From: CAIWAH01 sp964602595
Lineage (GTDB): Bacteria; Verrucomicrobiota; Verrucomicrobiia; Limisphaerales; UBA9464
Length of the DNA: 64,000 nucleotides
Direction of reading: 5' to 3'
Assembly: GCA_964602595.1 (NCBI GenBank)
Contig: CAZRRO010000010.1
Location: 147,114 to 211,113 of the forward strand
The notes under the pieces are model-generated. The model saw only the letters and a list, made by a program, of their open reading frames with translations. It did not search any database and was not told the DNA's origin. A program made the position numbers and the translations under genes. This document shows positions 34,712-42,652 of this stretch, in pieces. Each line of letters opens with the position of its first letter. Within the stretch, counting starts at the first letter, position 1.

Positions 34712-35380
34712 TTGAGCCGCCCATTTCCCTCTCGTAACGCACCTCCACCCCCGCTTCACCGGATCAATGGCAAGATTCGCGCGCGTGAAGTCCGAGTCAT
34801 CGGTCCCGACGGCCAGCAGGTGGGCGTGATCCCGCTGGGACAGGCCATCGTCATGGCCCAGAATTCGGGCCTGGACCTGGTTGAGATCGCGGCCACGGCC
34901 ATTCCGCCGGTCTGCCGCATCGTCGACTACGGCAAGTTCAAATACGAGCTGTCGAAGAAGGAGAAGGAGGGCAAGAAGCACCAGCACTCCAACGACGTGA
35001 AGGAGATCCAGCTCTCGCCGACGATCGATCCGCACGATCTCGGCATCAAGCTGGACCACGCCATCGGGTTCCTCTGCGAGGACCTGAAGGTGAAGATTTC
35101 GCTCCGCTTCCGCGGCCGTCAGATGGCCCACACCGAGATCGGCATGGGCGTCGTCCAGAAGTTCCTCAAGGACGTCTCGGGCTGGGGCCAGCCAGACAAT
35201 CATCCGAAGCTGATCGGTCGTTCGATCAACGTGATGATCAGCCCGCTGCCCAAGCAGAAGCGGGCCAAGAATCCCAAGGAAGTTGCCGGCGCCGCTCCGG
35301 GACCCGCCCCGGCACCCGTCGCGAAGCCGGCCCGGGTGGCCGGCGATCCCGATGAATCCGGGGCTCCCGCGGCCGAGTAA
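34712..35380 (+). CDS. infC: Translation initiation factor IF-3
   Basis: A 222-residue IF-3. The N-terminal domain has HRINGKIRAREVRVIGPDG, GVIPLGQAIVMAQNSGLDLV and PPVCRIVDYGKFKYE; the linker KKEKEGKKHQ leads to the C-terminal domain (KEIQLSPTIDPHDLGIKLDH, KVKISLRFRGRQMAHTEIG). IF-3 binds the 30S subunit and enforces start-codon fidelity. A TTG start fits the known use of rare start codons for infC autoregulation in other bacteria. A Pro/Ala/Lys-rich tail of about 45 residues (from about 178) extends past the conserved domain. The usual partners rpmI and rplT do not follow; a terminator comes directly after. A frame open upstream to 34442 is not needed. Confidence 0.95.
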   Translation: MSRPFPSRNAPPPPLHRINGKIRAREVRVIGPDGQQVGVIPLGQAIVMAQNSGLDLVEIAATAIPPVCRIVDYGKFKYELSKKEKEGKKHQHSNDVKEIQLSPTIDPHDLGIKLDHAIGFLCEDLKVKISLRFRGRQMAHTEIGMGVVQKFLKDVSGWGQPDNHPKLIGRSINVMISPLPKQKRAKNPKEVAGAAPGPAPAPVAKPARVAGDPDESGAPAAE

Positions 35381-35405
35381 CCGCGCCGGAAAATGCCAAA
35401 CTGCT

Positions 35406-35440
35406 AAGCCACGCCCCGCGGCGTGGCTTTTCTCTTTTCT
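35406..35440 (+). terminator. Rho-independent terminator of infC
   Basis: AGCCACGCC (35407-35415), loop CCGC, GGCGTGGCT (35420-35428), then TTTCTCTTTT. A perfect 9-bp stem with a pyrimidine tract 26 bases after the infC stop. Confidence 0.88.
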
Positions 35441-35462
35441 GCACAGCAGTTAGGTTCGCCGC

Positions 35463-36686
35463 GTGATCTCCCGCTTCCTTGCCTGGGCCGGTCGTGCCGC
35501 CGCGGTTCTCGTGTTCGCGGGAAACCTCCTGGCCGATGCTGGCCCCCGCCTCCGGTTTCACGGCGGCCCGGCTGCCCGCGGATTCGCCATCGCCGAGTTC
35601 AGCCTGCCGACCAATCGGCCGTCGGCCGAGGGCTGGGAACTGATCACCGACAAAGGGCGGCTCGCAGTGCAAGCGGATGACCGCGGGCGCGCTTGGGTGG
35701 TCTTGCCGGCGCTCGGTGCCGGCCAAACCGTGGATGGGCAACTCGTGGCGGCGACGTCCCGAATCCCGCGGCCGCAGGCCGAAACGAAGACGAATGGCGC
35801 CCGACTGGAGCTGCGCCTGCCCGAGGGTTTGGTCGGCACGTATCAGATGGGCGCCGGCGAACTGCCGCGGGGCGACATCCCGGAGAAGTTTCGCCGGGGC
35901 GGTTATCTGCATCCGCTGCTGACGCCGGCCGGTCGCCCGGTGACCGACGATTATCCGGCGAACCACCTGCATCACCATGGCATCTGGTCGCCGTGGACCA
36001 AGACGAAGTTCGAGGGTCGAACCCCGGATTTCTGGAACATGGGCGACCGCAAGGGGCGCGTGGACTTTGTGGCGCTGGACCACCATTGGAGCGGTCCGGT
36101 TCACGCCGGCTTCCGGGCGCGGCATCGGATGGTGGATATGCTGTCCCAGCCCGAGAAGACGGCCCTCGATGAAGCCTGGGAAGTGCGGCTGTTCAACCTT
36201 GGCGAAACGATGAACCGGCGCGGCCACGTATTGGAAATCACGATCACCCAGACTTGCGCCACCGCCTCGGCCTTGGAACTGCCGAAGTATCACTACGGCG
36301 GCCTGGGTGTTCGCGGCAATTGGGCGTGGAATGGCGCCGACGCGACCCGGTGGCTGACCTCGGAAGGACTCACCAACCGACTCGCCGCCAACGAAACCCG
36401 CGGCCGTTGGTGCTGGCTGGGCGGCTTGGTGGACGGCCAGTTGGCCGGGCTGACCGTTCTGGGTGCCGCGGAGAATTTCCGCGCGCCGCAGCCGATGCGG
36501 GTGAACCCGACCGAACCGTTTTTCTGTTTCGCGCCTTCGCAGTTGGGCGACTGGGCCATCGAGCCCGGCAAGCCCTACGTGGCGCGGTATCGCCTCCTGC
36601 TCACGGACGGCGAGCCGGATCGCGAACTGATAGAGCAGTGCTGGCGGGATTTGGCGGAACCGGTGCGCGTGGAGGTGCTGCGGTAG
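35463..36686 (+). CDS. Exported DUF6807 (PmoA-like) family protein
   Basis: A 407-residue protein with a signal peptide (RFLAWAGRAAAVLVFAGNLLA) and the DUF6807 fold: YLHPLLTPAGRPVTDDYPAN, the histidine-rich NHLHHHGIWSPWTK, DFWNMGDRKGRV, and near the C-terminus PFFCFAPSQLGDWAIEPGKP. Members are abundant in planctomycetes and verrucomicrobia and usually lie in sugar-degradation loci; the name PmoA comes from database transfer and does not imply methane oxidation. The HHH cluster suggests a metal or sugar site. GTG start, separated from infC by a strong terminator, so it is a separate transcript. Confidence 0.82.
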   Translation: MISRFLAWAGRAAAVLVFAGNLLADAGPRLRFHGGPAARGFAIAEFSLPTNRPSAEGWELITDKGRLAVQADDRGRAWVVLPALGAGQTVDGQLVAATSRIPRPQAETKTNGARLELRLPEGLVGTYQMGAGELPRGDIPEKFRRGGYLHPLLTPAGRPVTDDYPANHLHHHGIWSPWTKTKFEGRTPDFWNMGDRKGRVDFVALDHHWSGPVHAGFRARHRMVDMLSQPEKTALDEAWEVRLFNLGETMNRRGHVLEITITQTCATASALELPKYHYGGLGVRGNWAWNGADATRWLTSEGLTNRLAANETRGRWCWLGGLVDGQLAGLTVLGAAENFRAPQPMRVNPTEPFFCFAPSQLGDWAIEPGKPYVARYRLLLTDGEPDRELIEQCWRDLAEPVRVEVLR

Positions 36687-36705
36687 CAGGGAAGGTCTTC
36701 CGGGG

Positions 36706-36726
36706 CGCGGACGGTCTTCGTCCGCG
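36706..36726. repeat. Intergenic hairpin between convergent genes
   Basis: CGCGGACG (36706-36713), loop GTCTT, CGTCCGCG (36719-36726). A perfect 8-bp stem in the 140-bp gap between convergent genes; no T-tract on either side. It could stop or protect transcripts from both directions. Confidence 0.45.
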
Positions 36727-36826
36727 TGAACACCCAGGCCGCCAGCGGCGCGGCTCAGTGGGACGCCACTCGCGTACGTGGTCGGCCGCACCCCGTTGAA
36801 GTTGTTCACCGTCGACTACTGGCTGC

Positions 36827-37522
36827 TCAGCGTCGGGCGTAAAGCCGGGCAAGTTCCTCCGGCGAAGCGCCGAGATGCCAGCGGAGGTTCACGGTGAACA
36901 TGCGCCAGTAGGTTCGCAGCACGCCACGTTCGCGGAAGCGGCGGGCGGAGGTGGTGACCGTGGCGTCGGCGAGGGCCAGGCGGCCTTCGCGGCCCAGGGC
37001 GCGGCAAAGCAGGTGTTCCTCCATCAGCGGCACGTCGGGCACACCACCGATGCGTTCCAGGACCTCGCGGCGGACGAAGATGGCCTGGTCCGCGTAGGCG
37101 AACTGCACGCAACGCATCCGCAGGCTACAGCGAAATTCGGAACCCGACATCAGCCAGTGCGGGTCGCGGAAGGCCTTGCGGAAGGCGCCGCCCACGACGT
37201 TGGGATTGGCGAGCGTATCGGCAATGGCGTCGCCGGCATTCTCCGGCAACCAAGTGTCGGCGTGGAGGAACAGCAGGACGTCACCCGTGGCGAGTTGGGC
37301 GCCACGGCGAAGCTGGCCGCCCCGACCGCGGGGCCCGGTGAGGAACCGGGCGCCGGCCTGCCGCGCAATCGCCTCCGTGGTGTCGGTGCTGCCGCCGTCG
37401 GAGATGATGATTTCGGTGACTTCGGGAACCTGACCCAGCCGCCGGAGGGTTTCGGGCAATTCCCCCGCTTCGTTCAACGAGGGGATGGCCACCGAAAGGC
37501 GAAGGCGGGAGGTAGCGTTCAC
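36827..37522 (-). CDS. Family 2 glycosyltransferase (TIGR04283 type)
   Basis: A 231-residue cytoplasmic GT-A glycosyltransferase: LSVAIPSLNEAGELPETLRR, the SDGGSTDTTEAIA nucleotide-sugar motif, GPRGRGGQLRRGAQLATGD and LFLHADTWLP (DxD-like HAD). The ending, WRMFTVNLRWHLG, matches the small GT2 subfamily known as TIGR04283, found with selenium- or radical-SAM-associated and arsenosugar loci. No such partner genes are nearby. It follows a hypothetical gene by 11 bases on the same strand, so it is probably co-transcribed with it. Confidence 0.85.
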   Translation of the reverse strand: MNATSRLRLSVAIPSLNEAGELPETLRRLGQVPEVTEIIISDGGSTDTTEAIARQAGARFLTGPRGRGGQLRRGAQLATGDVLLFLHADTWLPENAGDAIADTLANPNVVGGAFRKAFRDPHWLMSGSEFRCSLRMRCVQFAYADQAIFVRREVLERIGGVPDVPLMEEHLLCRALGREGRLALADATVTTSARRFRERGVLRTYWRMFTVNLRWHLGASPEELARLYARR

Positions 37523-37533
37523 ATTGTGCGGGA

Positions 37534-38082
37534 TTAATCACCGCACGTTTCTTGCAGCCATGTCATCATTGCGTTCGCCCAAGTGGCAAACTCTCGCCAC
37601 TCGGGCGGACCGGCACAGCACCACTCCAATTTTGGTCCACCGCAACGCTCCTCGAACCCCAACATCGTCCCATCAACGCAGATGCCCGAGCTGTGGCCGA
37701 AGATAGGCAGCGAAATGGAGTGTGCCGGTTCGATACGGGTCATGAGCGTTGCGGAATCTAGCGGCCTGTCGCGCACCTCAATCTTTGGGTGGCTGTGGAA
37801 GCCTTCCCGCAAACCCAGCAGTGGATCGCCAAGACGCATGAAGTCGTGGAGTTGGTCCCAAGTCTCCTGCCGCACAAGATAGGCGTCCGGCGTTCGCCGT
37901 CCGCCCGACTTGAATACCGACCATGATCGGCAAGGCTCGAACGCAGGATAACGCCACAACCTGAAGCGGAGTTGGTAGTCACTCAGGGATGGCGCGGATG
38001 GGATCCTCGTGGCGTCGCGCAAGAACTCATGCGCACGAGCCTCAGTGTCATACAATTCTTTGGGCCGAACCTCTTTGTTCAT
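37534..38082 (-). CDS. Hypothetical protein
   Basis: A 182-residue soluble protein starting MNKEVRPKELYDTEARAHEF. No signal peptide or membrane helix. Trp- and Cys-rich near the end (ERCGGPKLEWCCAGPPEWRE) and with a conspicuous GFHSHPKIEVRDRP segment. GC is visibly lower than in the neighbours, which suggests acquisition by transfer. It sits between the PfkB kinase and the glycosyltransferase with short gaps (59 and 11 bases). The HSHP phrase recalls the HxHP of JAMM metalloproteases, but the distal Asp/Ser motif is not clear. I do not recognise the family. Confidence 0.6.
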   Translation of the reverse strand: MNKEVRPKELYDTEARAHEFLRDATRIPSAPSLSDYQLRFRLWRYPAFEPCRSWSVFKSGGRRTPDAYLVRQETWDQLHDFMRLGDPLLGLREGFHSHPKIEVRDRPLDSATLMTRIEPAHSISLPIFGHSSGICVDGTMLGFEERCGGPKLEWCCAGPPEWREFATWANAMMTWLQETCGD

Positions 38083-38141
38083 GCACGGTTGCCGCAAATA
38101 TTGTTTTGGCAGCTCTGCGCCCCTTGGCGCCGCGCTCCCCG

Positions 38142-39047
38142 CTAAAACTTAACCAGCTTCTCCAGCTCGCGCACGCGGCCGGCGATCTCGGCCTTGGTCG
38201 CCTTGGTCGTGCGGGCGAGGCCAAAGCCTTCGCAGCAGAACGACGCCACGACGGCGCCATGGACGATGGCGCGGCGCAGGTGCGCGTCGACGGAACCGCC
38301 CTTCTGCGCGGCGAGGTAACCGATCAGGCCGCCCACGAAGGAATCACCCGCGCCGGTCGGGTCCACGACCTTCTTGAGCGGATAGGCCGGGGCAACGAAC
38401 AGGCCCTTCGGCCCGGACAGCAGGGAGCCGTGCTCGCCCTTCTTGATGATGACGTAGCGCGGTCCCAGCTTGTGGATCTTGGCGAGCGCGGCGGGGACGT
38501 TGTCTTCCTTCACCAGTTGGCGGGCTTCGCCGTCGTTCAGCACGAGGCAATCCACGCGCTTGAGCAGGCGGAGCAGGTCGGGCAGGGCGATGTTCATCCA
38601 GAGGTCCATCGTGTCGGCGATGACGAACGTGGCCTTGGAAATCTGGTCGAGGACGGTGTGCTGGACGGCCGGGGAGATGTTGGCGAGCAGCACGTAGGGC
38701 GTGGTCTCGTAGTCGCCGGGCAGCTTGGGCGACCAGCCGTCGATGACGCCGAGGACGGTGTTCAGCGTGCGGCGGTTGTTCATGTTCACCTCGTATTCGC
38801 CGGACCAGTGGAAGGTCTGGCCCGCCTTCACTTTTTCGAGGCCGGCGAGGCAGATGCCGTGCTTCTCGTAGAGCTTCACGTATTTGGCCGGGAAGTCGCC
38901 GCCGACGACGCCGACGAGCTTGGTCGGGGCAAAGAAGCTGGCCGCGACGGCGGCGTGGCTGGCCGAACCGCCGAGCAGGCGCGGGTTTTCGGACTTGGGA
39001 GTCTTGATGGAATCCAGGGCGGTGGTGCCGACGACGAGAACGCTCAT
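38142..39047 (-). CDS. PfkB-family carbohydrate kinase
   Basis: A 301-residue ribokinase-type kinase. The N-terminal strand MSVLVVGTTALDSIKTP and the GGSASHAAVAASFFAPTKLV substrate motif are followed by the C-terminal signature DPTGAGDSFVGGLIGYLAAQ, with the catalytic Asp in GAGD. The enzyme transfers phosphate from ATP to a sugar or nucleoside; adenosine- and ribokinase-like members look the same at this level, so the substrate is open. It is divergent from the tricorn gene, with 147 bases between the starts, and heads a three-gene run with the hypothetical and glycosyltransferase genes. Confidence 0.88.
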   Translation of the reverse strand: MSVLVVGTTALDSIKTPKSENPRLLGGSASHAAVAASFFAPTKLVGVVGGDFPAKYVKLYEKHGICLAGLEKVKAGQTFHWSGEYEVNMNNRRTLNTVLGVIDGWSPKLPGDYETTPYVLLANISPAVQHTVLDQISKATFVIADTMDLWMNIALPDLLRLLKRVDCLVLNDGEARQLVKEDNVPAALAKIHKLGPRYVIIKKGEHGSLLSGPKGLFVAPAYPLKKVVDPTGAGDSFVGGLIGYLAAQKGGSVDAHLRRAIVHGAVVASFCCEGFGLARTTKATKAEIAGRVRELEKLVKF

Positions 39048-39194
39048 GTGTTGAAAGGAATCGAGATGACCGACCCGCGGAAGCTAGCGAATCGGGCGGC
39101 GCCGAGGGAAGGGGATTGTCGGCGCGGAAACGGTGCTGCTTGTCCCGGGAGTCACCGCTGGCCGAGTTTCGCTTCCCGGCCTAGGCTGCTCCGC

Positions 39195-42100
39195 ATGATG
39201 TCGTTGCGACGCCTGTTTGCCGCCTGCCTGTTGATACTGGCCGCCGGATTCACCGGCCGGGCCGAGGAAGCCCGCCTCCTCCGTTTCCCCGCGCTGCACG
39301 GGGATCAGTTGGTCTTCACCTATGCCGGCGACCTTTTCACGGTTTCCGCCAAGGGCGGCGTCGCGCGGCGCCTGACGACCGATCCGAATGGGTTCGAGAT
39401 GTTTGCCCGGTTTTCCCCGGACGGAAAGACGCTCGCCTTCACCGGCCAGTATGACGGCAACACCGAGGTTTACGTGATGCCGGCCGAAGGCGGCACGCCC
39501 AAACGCCTGACCTACACGGCGACGCTGGAGCGCGATGATGTGTCGGATCGGATGGGGCCGAACAACATCGTGATGGCGTGGCGCGACAACGAGACGGTGG
39601 TTTATCGCTCGCGCCGCACGCAGTGGAACCCGTTCAAAGGCGAACTCACCTTGGCGAAGATTGGCGGCGGCATCCCGGAAACGCTGCCGCTGCCGCGGGG
39701 CGGTTGGTGCAGCTTCTCGCCCGATGGCAAACGGTTGGCCTACAACCGAGTGTTCCGCGAGTTCCGCACCTGGAAACGCTACCGGGGCGGCCAGGCCGAC
39801 GAGATTTGGCTCTACGACTTCGAGTCGGCGGCGACCACGAAACTGACCAGCGATCCGGCACAGGACATTTTCCCAATGTGGCACGGCGACCGGATCTACT
39901 TCGTCTCCGAACGCGACGAAAACCGGCAGGCCAACCTTTACGTGCTGGACCTCAAAACGAAGCAGACGCGCCAACTCACGAAGTTCACCGAGTTTGCCGT
40001 GAAATTCCCTTCGCTCGGTGATACGGGCATCGTGTTCGAGAACGGCGGCTTTATCTACCGCCTCGATTTCGGCACGGAACAGGCCGAGAAGGTGGCCATC
40101 GAGATCCACGAGGATTTTGCCAGCGGGCGCGGCGGCTGGAAGGACGTCAGCAAGGAGACGACCAGCTACGACGTCGCGCCGGATGGTTCGCGGGCGCTCT
40201 TGGGGGCTCGGGGCGAAATCTTCAGCGTGCCGGCCAAGAATGGCCCCACGCGCAACCTCACGCAGACCTCGGGCGTCCATGAGCGCAACGCCGCTTGGTC
40301 GCCCGACGGCAAGTGGATCGCCTACGTGAGCGACCAGAGCGGGGAGACCGAAATCTGGATGCGGTCCCAGGATGGGCTGGGTGAACCGCAGCAACTCACG
40401 ACTGGCGCCGATACCTACAAATACGAACTCGCTTGGTCCCCGGATTCCAAGCGCATCGCGTGGACCGACAAGCTGAACCGGCTTCAGTTCGTTGAGGTGG
40501 AGTCCAAGGCGGTGACGCTGGCGGCAAAGTCCGACGCGTTTGAGATCCGTGATTTCGCGTGGGCGCCCGACAGCCAATGGCTGGCGTTCACAAAGCCCGA
40601 GGTGCGCCGGTTCGCGAATGTCTACCTCTACGGAGTCGAGGCGAAGAGCACGGTCCAGGTCACGGACGGCTGGTTCGACGTGGGTTCGCCGGAGTTCAGC
40701 AGCGACGGCAAATACCTGTTCTTCGTGTCCGAACGGTCTTTCAACCCGACCTACAGCCAGACCGAGTGGAACCACGTCTACAACGACATGGAGCGCATCT
40801 ACCTCGTCACCTTGGCGAAGGACACCAAGTCGCCGTTCGCCCCGAAATCGGACGAGGTGAAGCTCAAGGACGAGAAGAAGGACGAAAAGCCCAAGGACTC
40901 GCCGCCGGACTTGAAGGCGGGGGAAGCCGAGGCCAAGAAGGACAGCGAGAAGGCGGCCGACAAGAAGCTCGACGGCAAAGAAGAACCCAAGAAGGAAGAC
41001 AAGAAGGTCGTTGTGAAGGTGGACGCCGACGGGATCCAGCAGCGCATCACCGTGCTGCCGCCCGGCGCCGCGGGTTATGGCGGGCTGACTTCGGTCGGGG
41101 ACAAGCTGTTCTATTTCAAGAAGGGCAAGCTGCACTTCTACGAACTCGACAAGGAGAAGGAGACCGAGGTCGGTGACGCCGCCGGTTATCGCGTGACGGC
41201 GGACCGGAAGAAGATGCTTGTGAAGGTGGGCGCCGACTTCGCCATCATTGACCTCCCGGGCGGCAAGCTCGATCTCGGGGACAAGAAGCTCAGCCTCGCC
41301 GACCTCAAGGTGACCCTCGACCGCCGCGCCGAGTGGAACCAAATCTACGCCGAATGCTGGCGCCAGATGCGCGACTTCCTGTTCGACCCGAACCTGCACG
41401 GCGTGGACTGGCCGGCGATGCGGAAGCGCTACGAACCCTTGCTGGCGCATGTCCAGCACCGGGCCGACCTGACCTTCCTCATCGGCGAGCTGATCGGGGA
41501 ATTGAACATCGGCCACGCCTACGTGGGCGGCGGAGATTATCCCAAGCCGGAACGGGTTTCGCTGGGCCTGCTGGGCGCGAAGCTTAGCCGCGATGCCAGC
41601 GGCTTCTACAAGGTGGACCGCATCCTGCGGGGCCAGAACTGGGACCCGAAATATCGCAGCCCGCTGACTGAGATCGGCGTCAACGTGAAGGCGGGCGATT
41701 TCATCGTCGCGGTGAACGGCAAGTCCACCCGGGACATGACCGACCTCTACGCGGCCCTCGTGGGCACGGCCGGAAAACAGGTGAAGCTCAAGGTCAACAG
41801 CACGCCCAAGGACGACGGGGCGCGGGAAGAAACCGTGATCCCGACCGCCGACGAGCAACCGCTCTACTACCTCGACTGGGTGCTCGGAAACATCGAGAAG
41901 GTCGAGCAGGCAAGCGACGGCAAGATCGGTTACGTGCATGTGCCCGACATGGGCGTGCCGGGGCTCAATGAGTTCGTGAAGTTCTACTACCCGCAGTTGC
42001 ACAAGGAGGCGCTGGTCGTGGACTGCCGCGGCAACGGCGGCGGCAACGTGTCGCCGATGATCATCGAGCGACTGCGCCGGGAGCCCGCCATGTGGACGGT

Positions 42101-42527
42101 CGCGCGCAACGGCGCCGTGAATCTGGACCCGACCGGCCAGGTGCTCGGCCCGAAGGCGCTGCTCATTGACCAACACAGCGCCAGCGACGGCGACATCGTG
42201 GGCTACCGGTTCCGGAAGCACAAACTGGGGCCGATCATTGGCCAGCGCTCCTGGGGCGGGGTCGTCGGGATCCGCGGAAGCTTGCCGTTGCTGGATGGCG
42301 GCACCCTGAACCGGCCGGAGTTCAGCCGCTTCGACCTCGAGGCGAAGGAGTGGATCATGGAAGGCACCGGCGTGACACCCGACATTGAGGTGGACAACGA
42401 TCCGGCCCGCGAATTCGACGGCATGGACGACCAGTTGAACCGGGCAATCGCCGAGCTCCGGAAGTCGATGGGGCAGAATCCGGTCAAGGTGCCGCGGCCA
42501 CCGGCCTATCCGGACAAGGCAAAATAG
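39195..42527 (+). CDS. Tricorn-like S41 protease
   Basis: A 1110-residue exported protease: signal peptide (RRLFAACLLILAAGFTGRA), a six- and seven-bladed beta-propeller region (about 20-660) with TolB-like blades (FARFSPDGKTLAFTGQYDGN, AWSPDGKWIAYVSDQSGE), a PDZ domain (about 800-890) and a C-terminal S41 domain. Nucleophile Ser997-Asp998 (HSASDGD) and His774 (NIGHAYVGGG) line up with the tricorn catalytic residues. Such enzymes degrade peptides of about 6-12 residues to smaller ones. A Lys/Glu-rich insertion lies at about 551-617 (VKLKDEKKDEKPKD, then DKKLDGKEEPKKEDKK), probably a surface loop between domains. ATG ATG at 39195/39198; the frame is open to 37989 but that overlaps PfkB. Confidence 0.92.
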   Translation: MMSLRRLFAACLLILAAGFTGRAEEARLLRFPALHGDQLVFTYAGDLFTVSAKGGVARRLTTDPNGFEMFARFSPDGKTLAFTGQYDGNTEVYVMPAEGGTPKRLTYTATLERDDVSDRMGPNNIVMAWRDNETVVYRSRRTQWNPFKGELTLAKIGGGIPETLPLPRGGWCSFSPDGKRLAYNRVFREFRTWKRYRGGQADEIWLYDFESAATTKLTSDPAQDIFPMWHGDRIYFVSERDENRQANLYVLDLKTKQTRQLTKFTEFAVKFPSLGDTGIVFENGGFIYRLDFGTEQAEKVAIEIHEDFASGRGGWKDVSKETTSYDVAPDGSRALLGARGEIFSVPAKNGPTRNLTQTSGVHERNAAWSPDGKWIAYVSDQSGETEIWMRSQDGLGEPQQLTTGADTYKYELAWSPDSKRIAWTDKLNRLQFVEVESKAVTLAAKSDAFEIRDFAWAPDSQWLAFTKPEVRRFANVYLYGVEAKSTVQVTDGWFDVGSPEFSSDGKYLFFVSERSFNPTYSQTEWNHVYNDMERIYLVTLAKDTKSPFAPKSDEVKLKDEKKDEKPKDSPPDLKAGEAEAKKDSEKAADKKLDGKEEPKKEDKKVVVKVDADGIQQRITVLPPGAAGYGGLTSVGDKLFYFKKGKLHFYELDKEKETEVGDAAGYRVTADRKKMLVKVGADFAIIDLPGGKLDLGDKKLSLADLKVTLDRRAEWNQIYAECWRQMRDFLFDPNLHGVDWPAMRKRYEPLLAHVQHRADLTFLIGELIGELNIGHAYVGGGDYPKPERVSLGLLGAKLSRDASGFYKVDRILRGQNWDPKYRSPLTEIGVNVKAGDFIVAVNGKSTRDMTDLYAALVGTAGKQVKLKVNSTPKDDGAREETVIPTADEQPLYYLDWVLGNIEKVEQASDGKIGYVHVPDMGVPGLNEFVKFYYPQLHKEALVVDCRGNGGGNVSPMIIERLRREPAMWTVARNGAVNLDPTGQVLGPKALLIDQHSASDGDIVGYRFRKHKLGPIIGQRSWGGVVGIRGSLPLLDGGTLNRPEFSRFDLEAKEWIMEGTGVTPDIEVDNDPAREFDGMDDQLNRAIAELRKSMGQNPVKVPRPPAYPDKAK

Positions 42528-42557
42528 TCATGGGCGCGCAGGTCAGGGGCCGAAATT

Positions 42558-42579
42558 ACCGCCAACCACAGGTTGCGGT
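42558..42579 (+). terminator. Possible weak terminator hairpin after the tricorn gene
   Basis: ACCGC-C-AACC, loop ACA, GGTT-GCGGT: a 9-bp stem with one bulged C, 31 bases past the stop. There is no clear T-tract, so termination is uncertain. Confidence 0.35.
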
Positions 42580-42652
42580 GACCTAAACATTTCTTGGCCT
42601 CCGATTTGACAGGCCGATGTAGAGCGACAGCTTCACGGGGCTTCTCTCCATC

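Noticed and set aside
36687..36826. Possible small gene between DUF6807 and the glycosyltransferase
   Set aside because: A minus-strand phrase NNFNGVRPTTYASGVP is open, but the frame runs antisense into DUF6807 and has no conserved domain.
37989..39194. Upstream extension of the tricorn gene by 402 codons
   Set aside because: The extension is antisense to the PfkB kinase, and a clear signal peptide begins at 39195.
39084..42221. 1045-codon open frame on the minus strand
   Set aside because: Antisense to the tricorn protease, whose motifs are fully conserved; no protein family features in the antisense frame.
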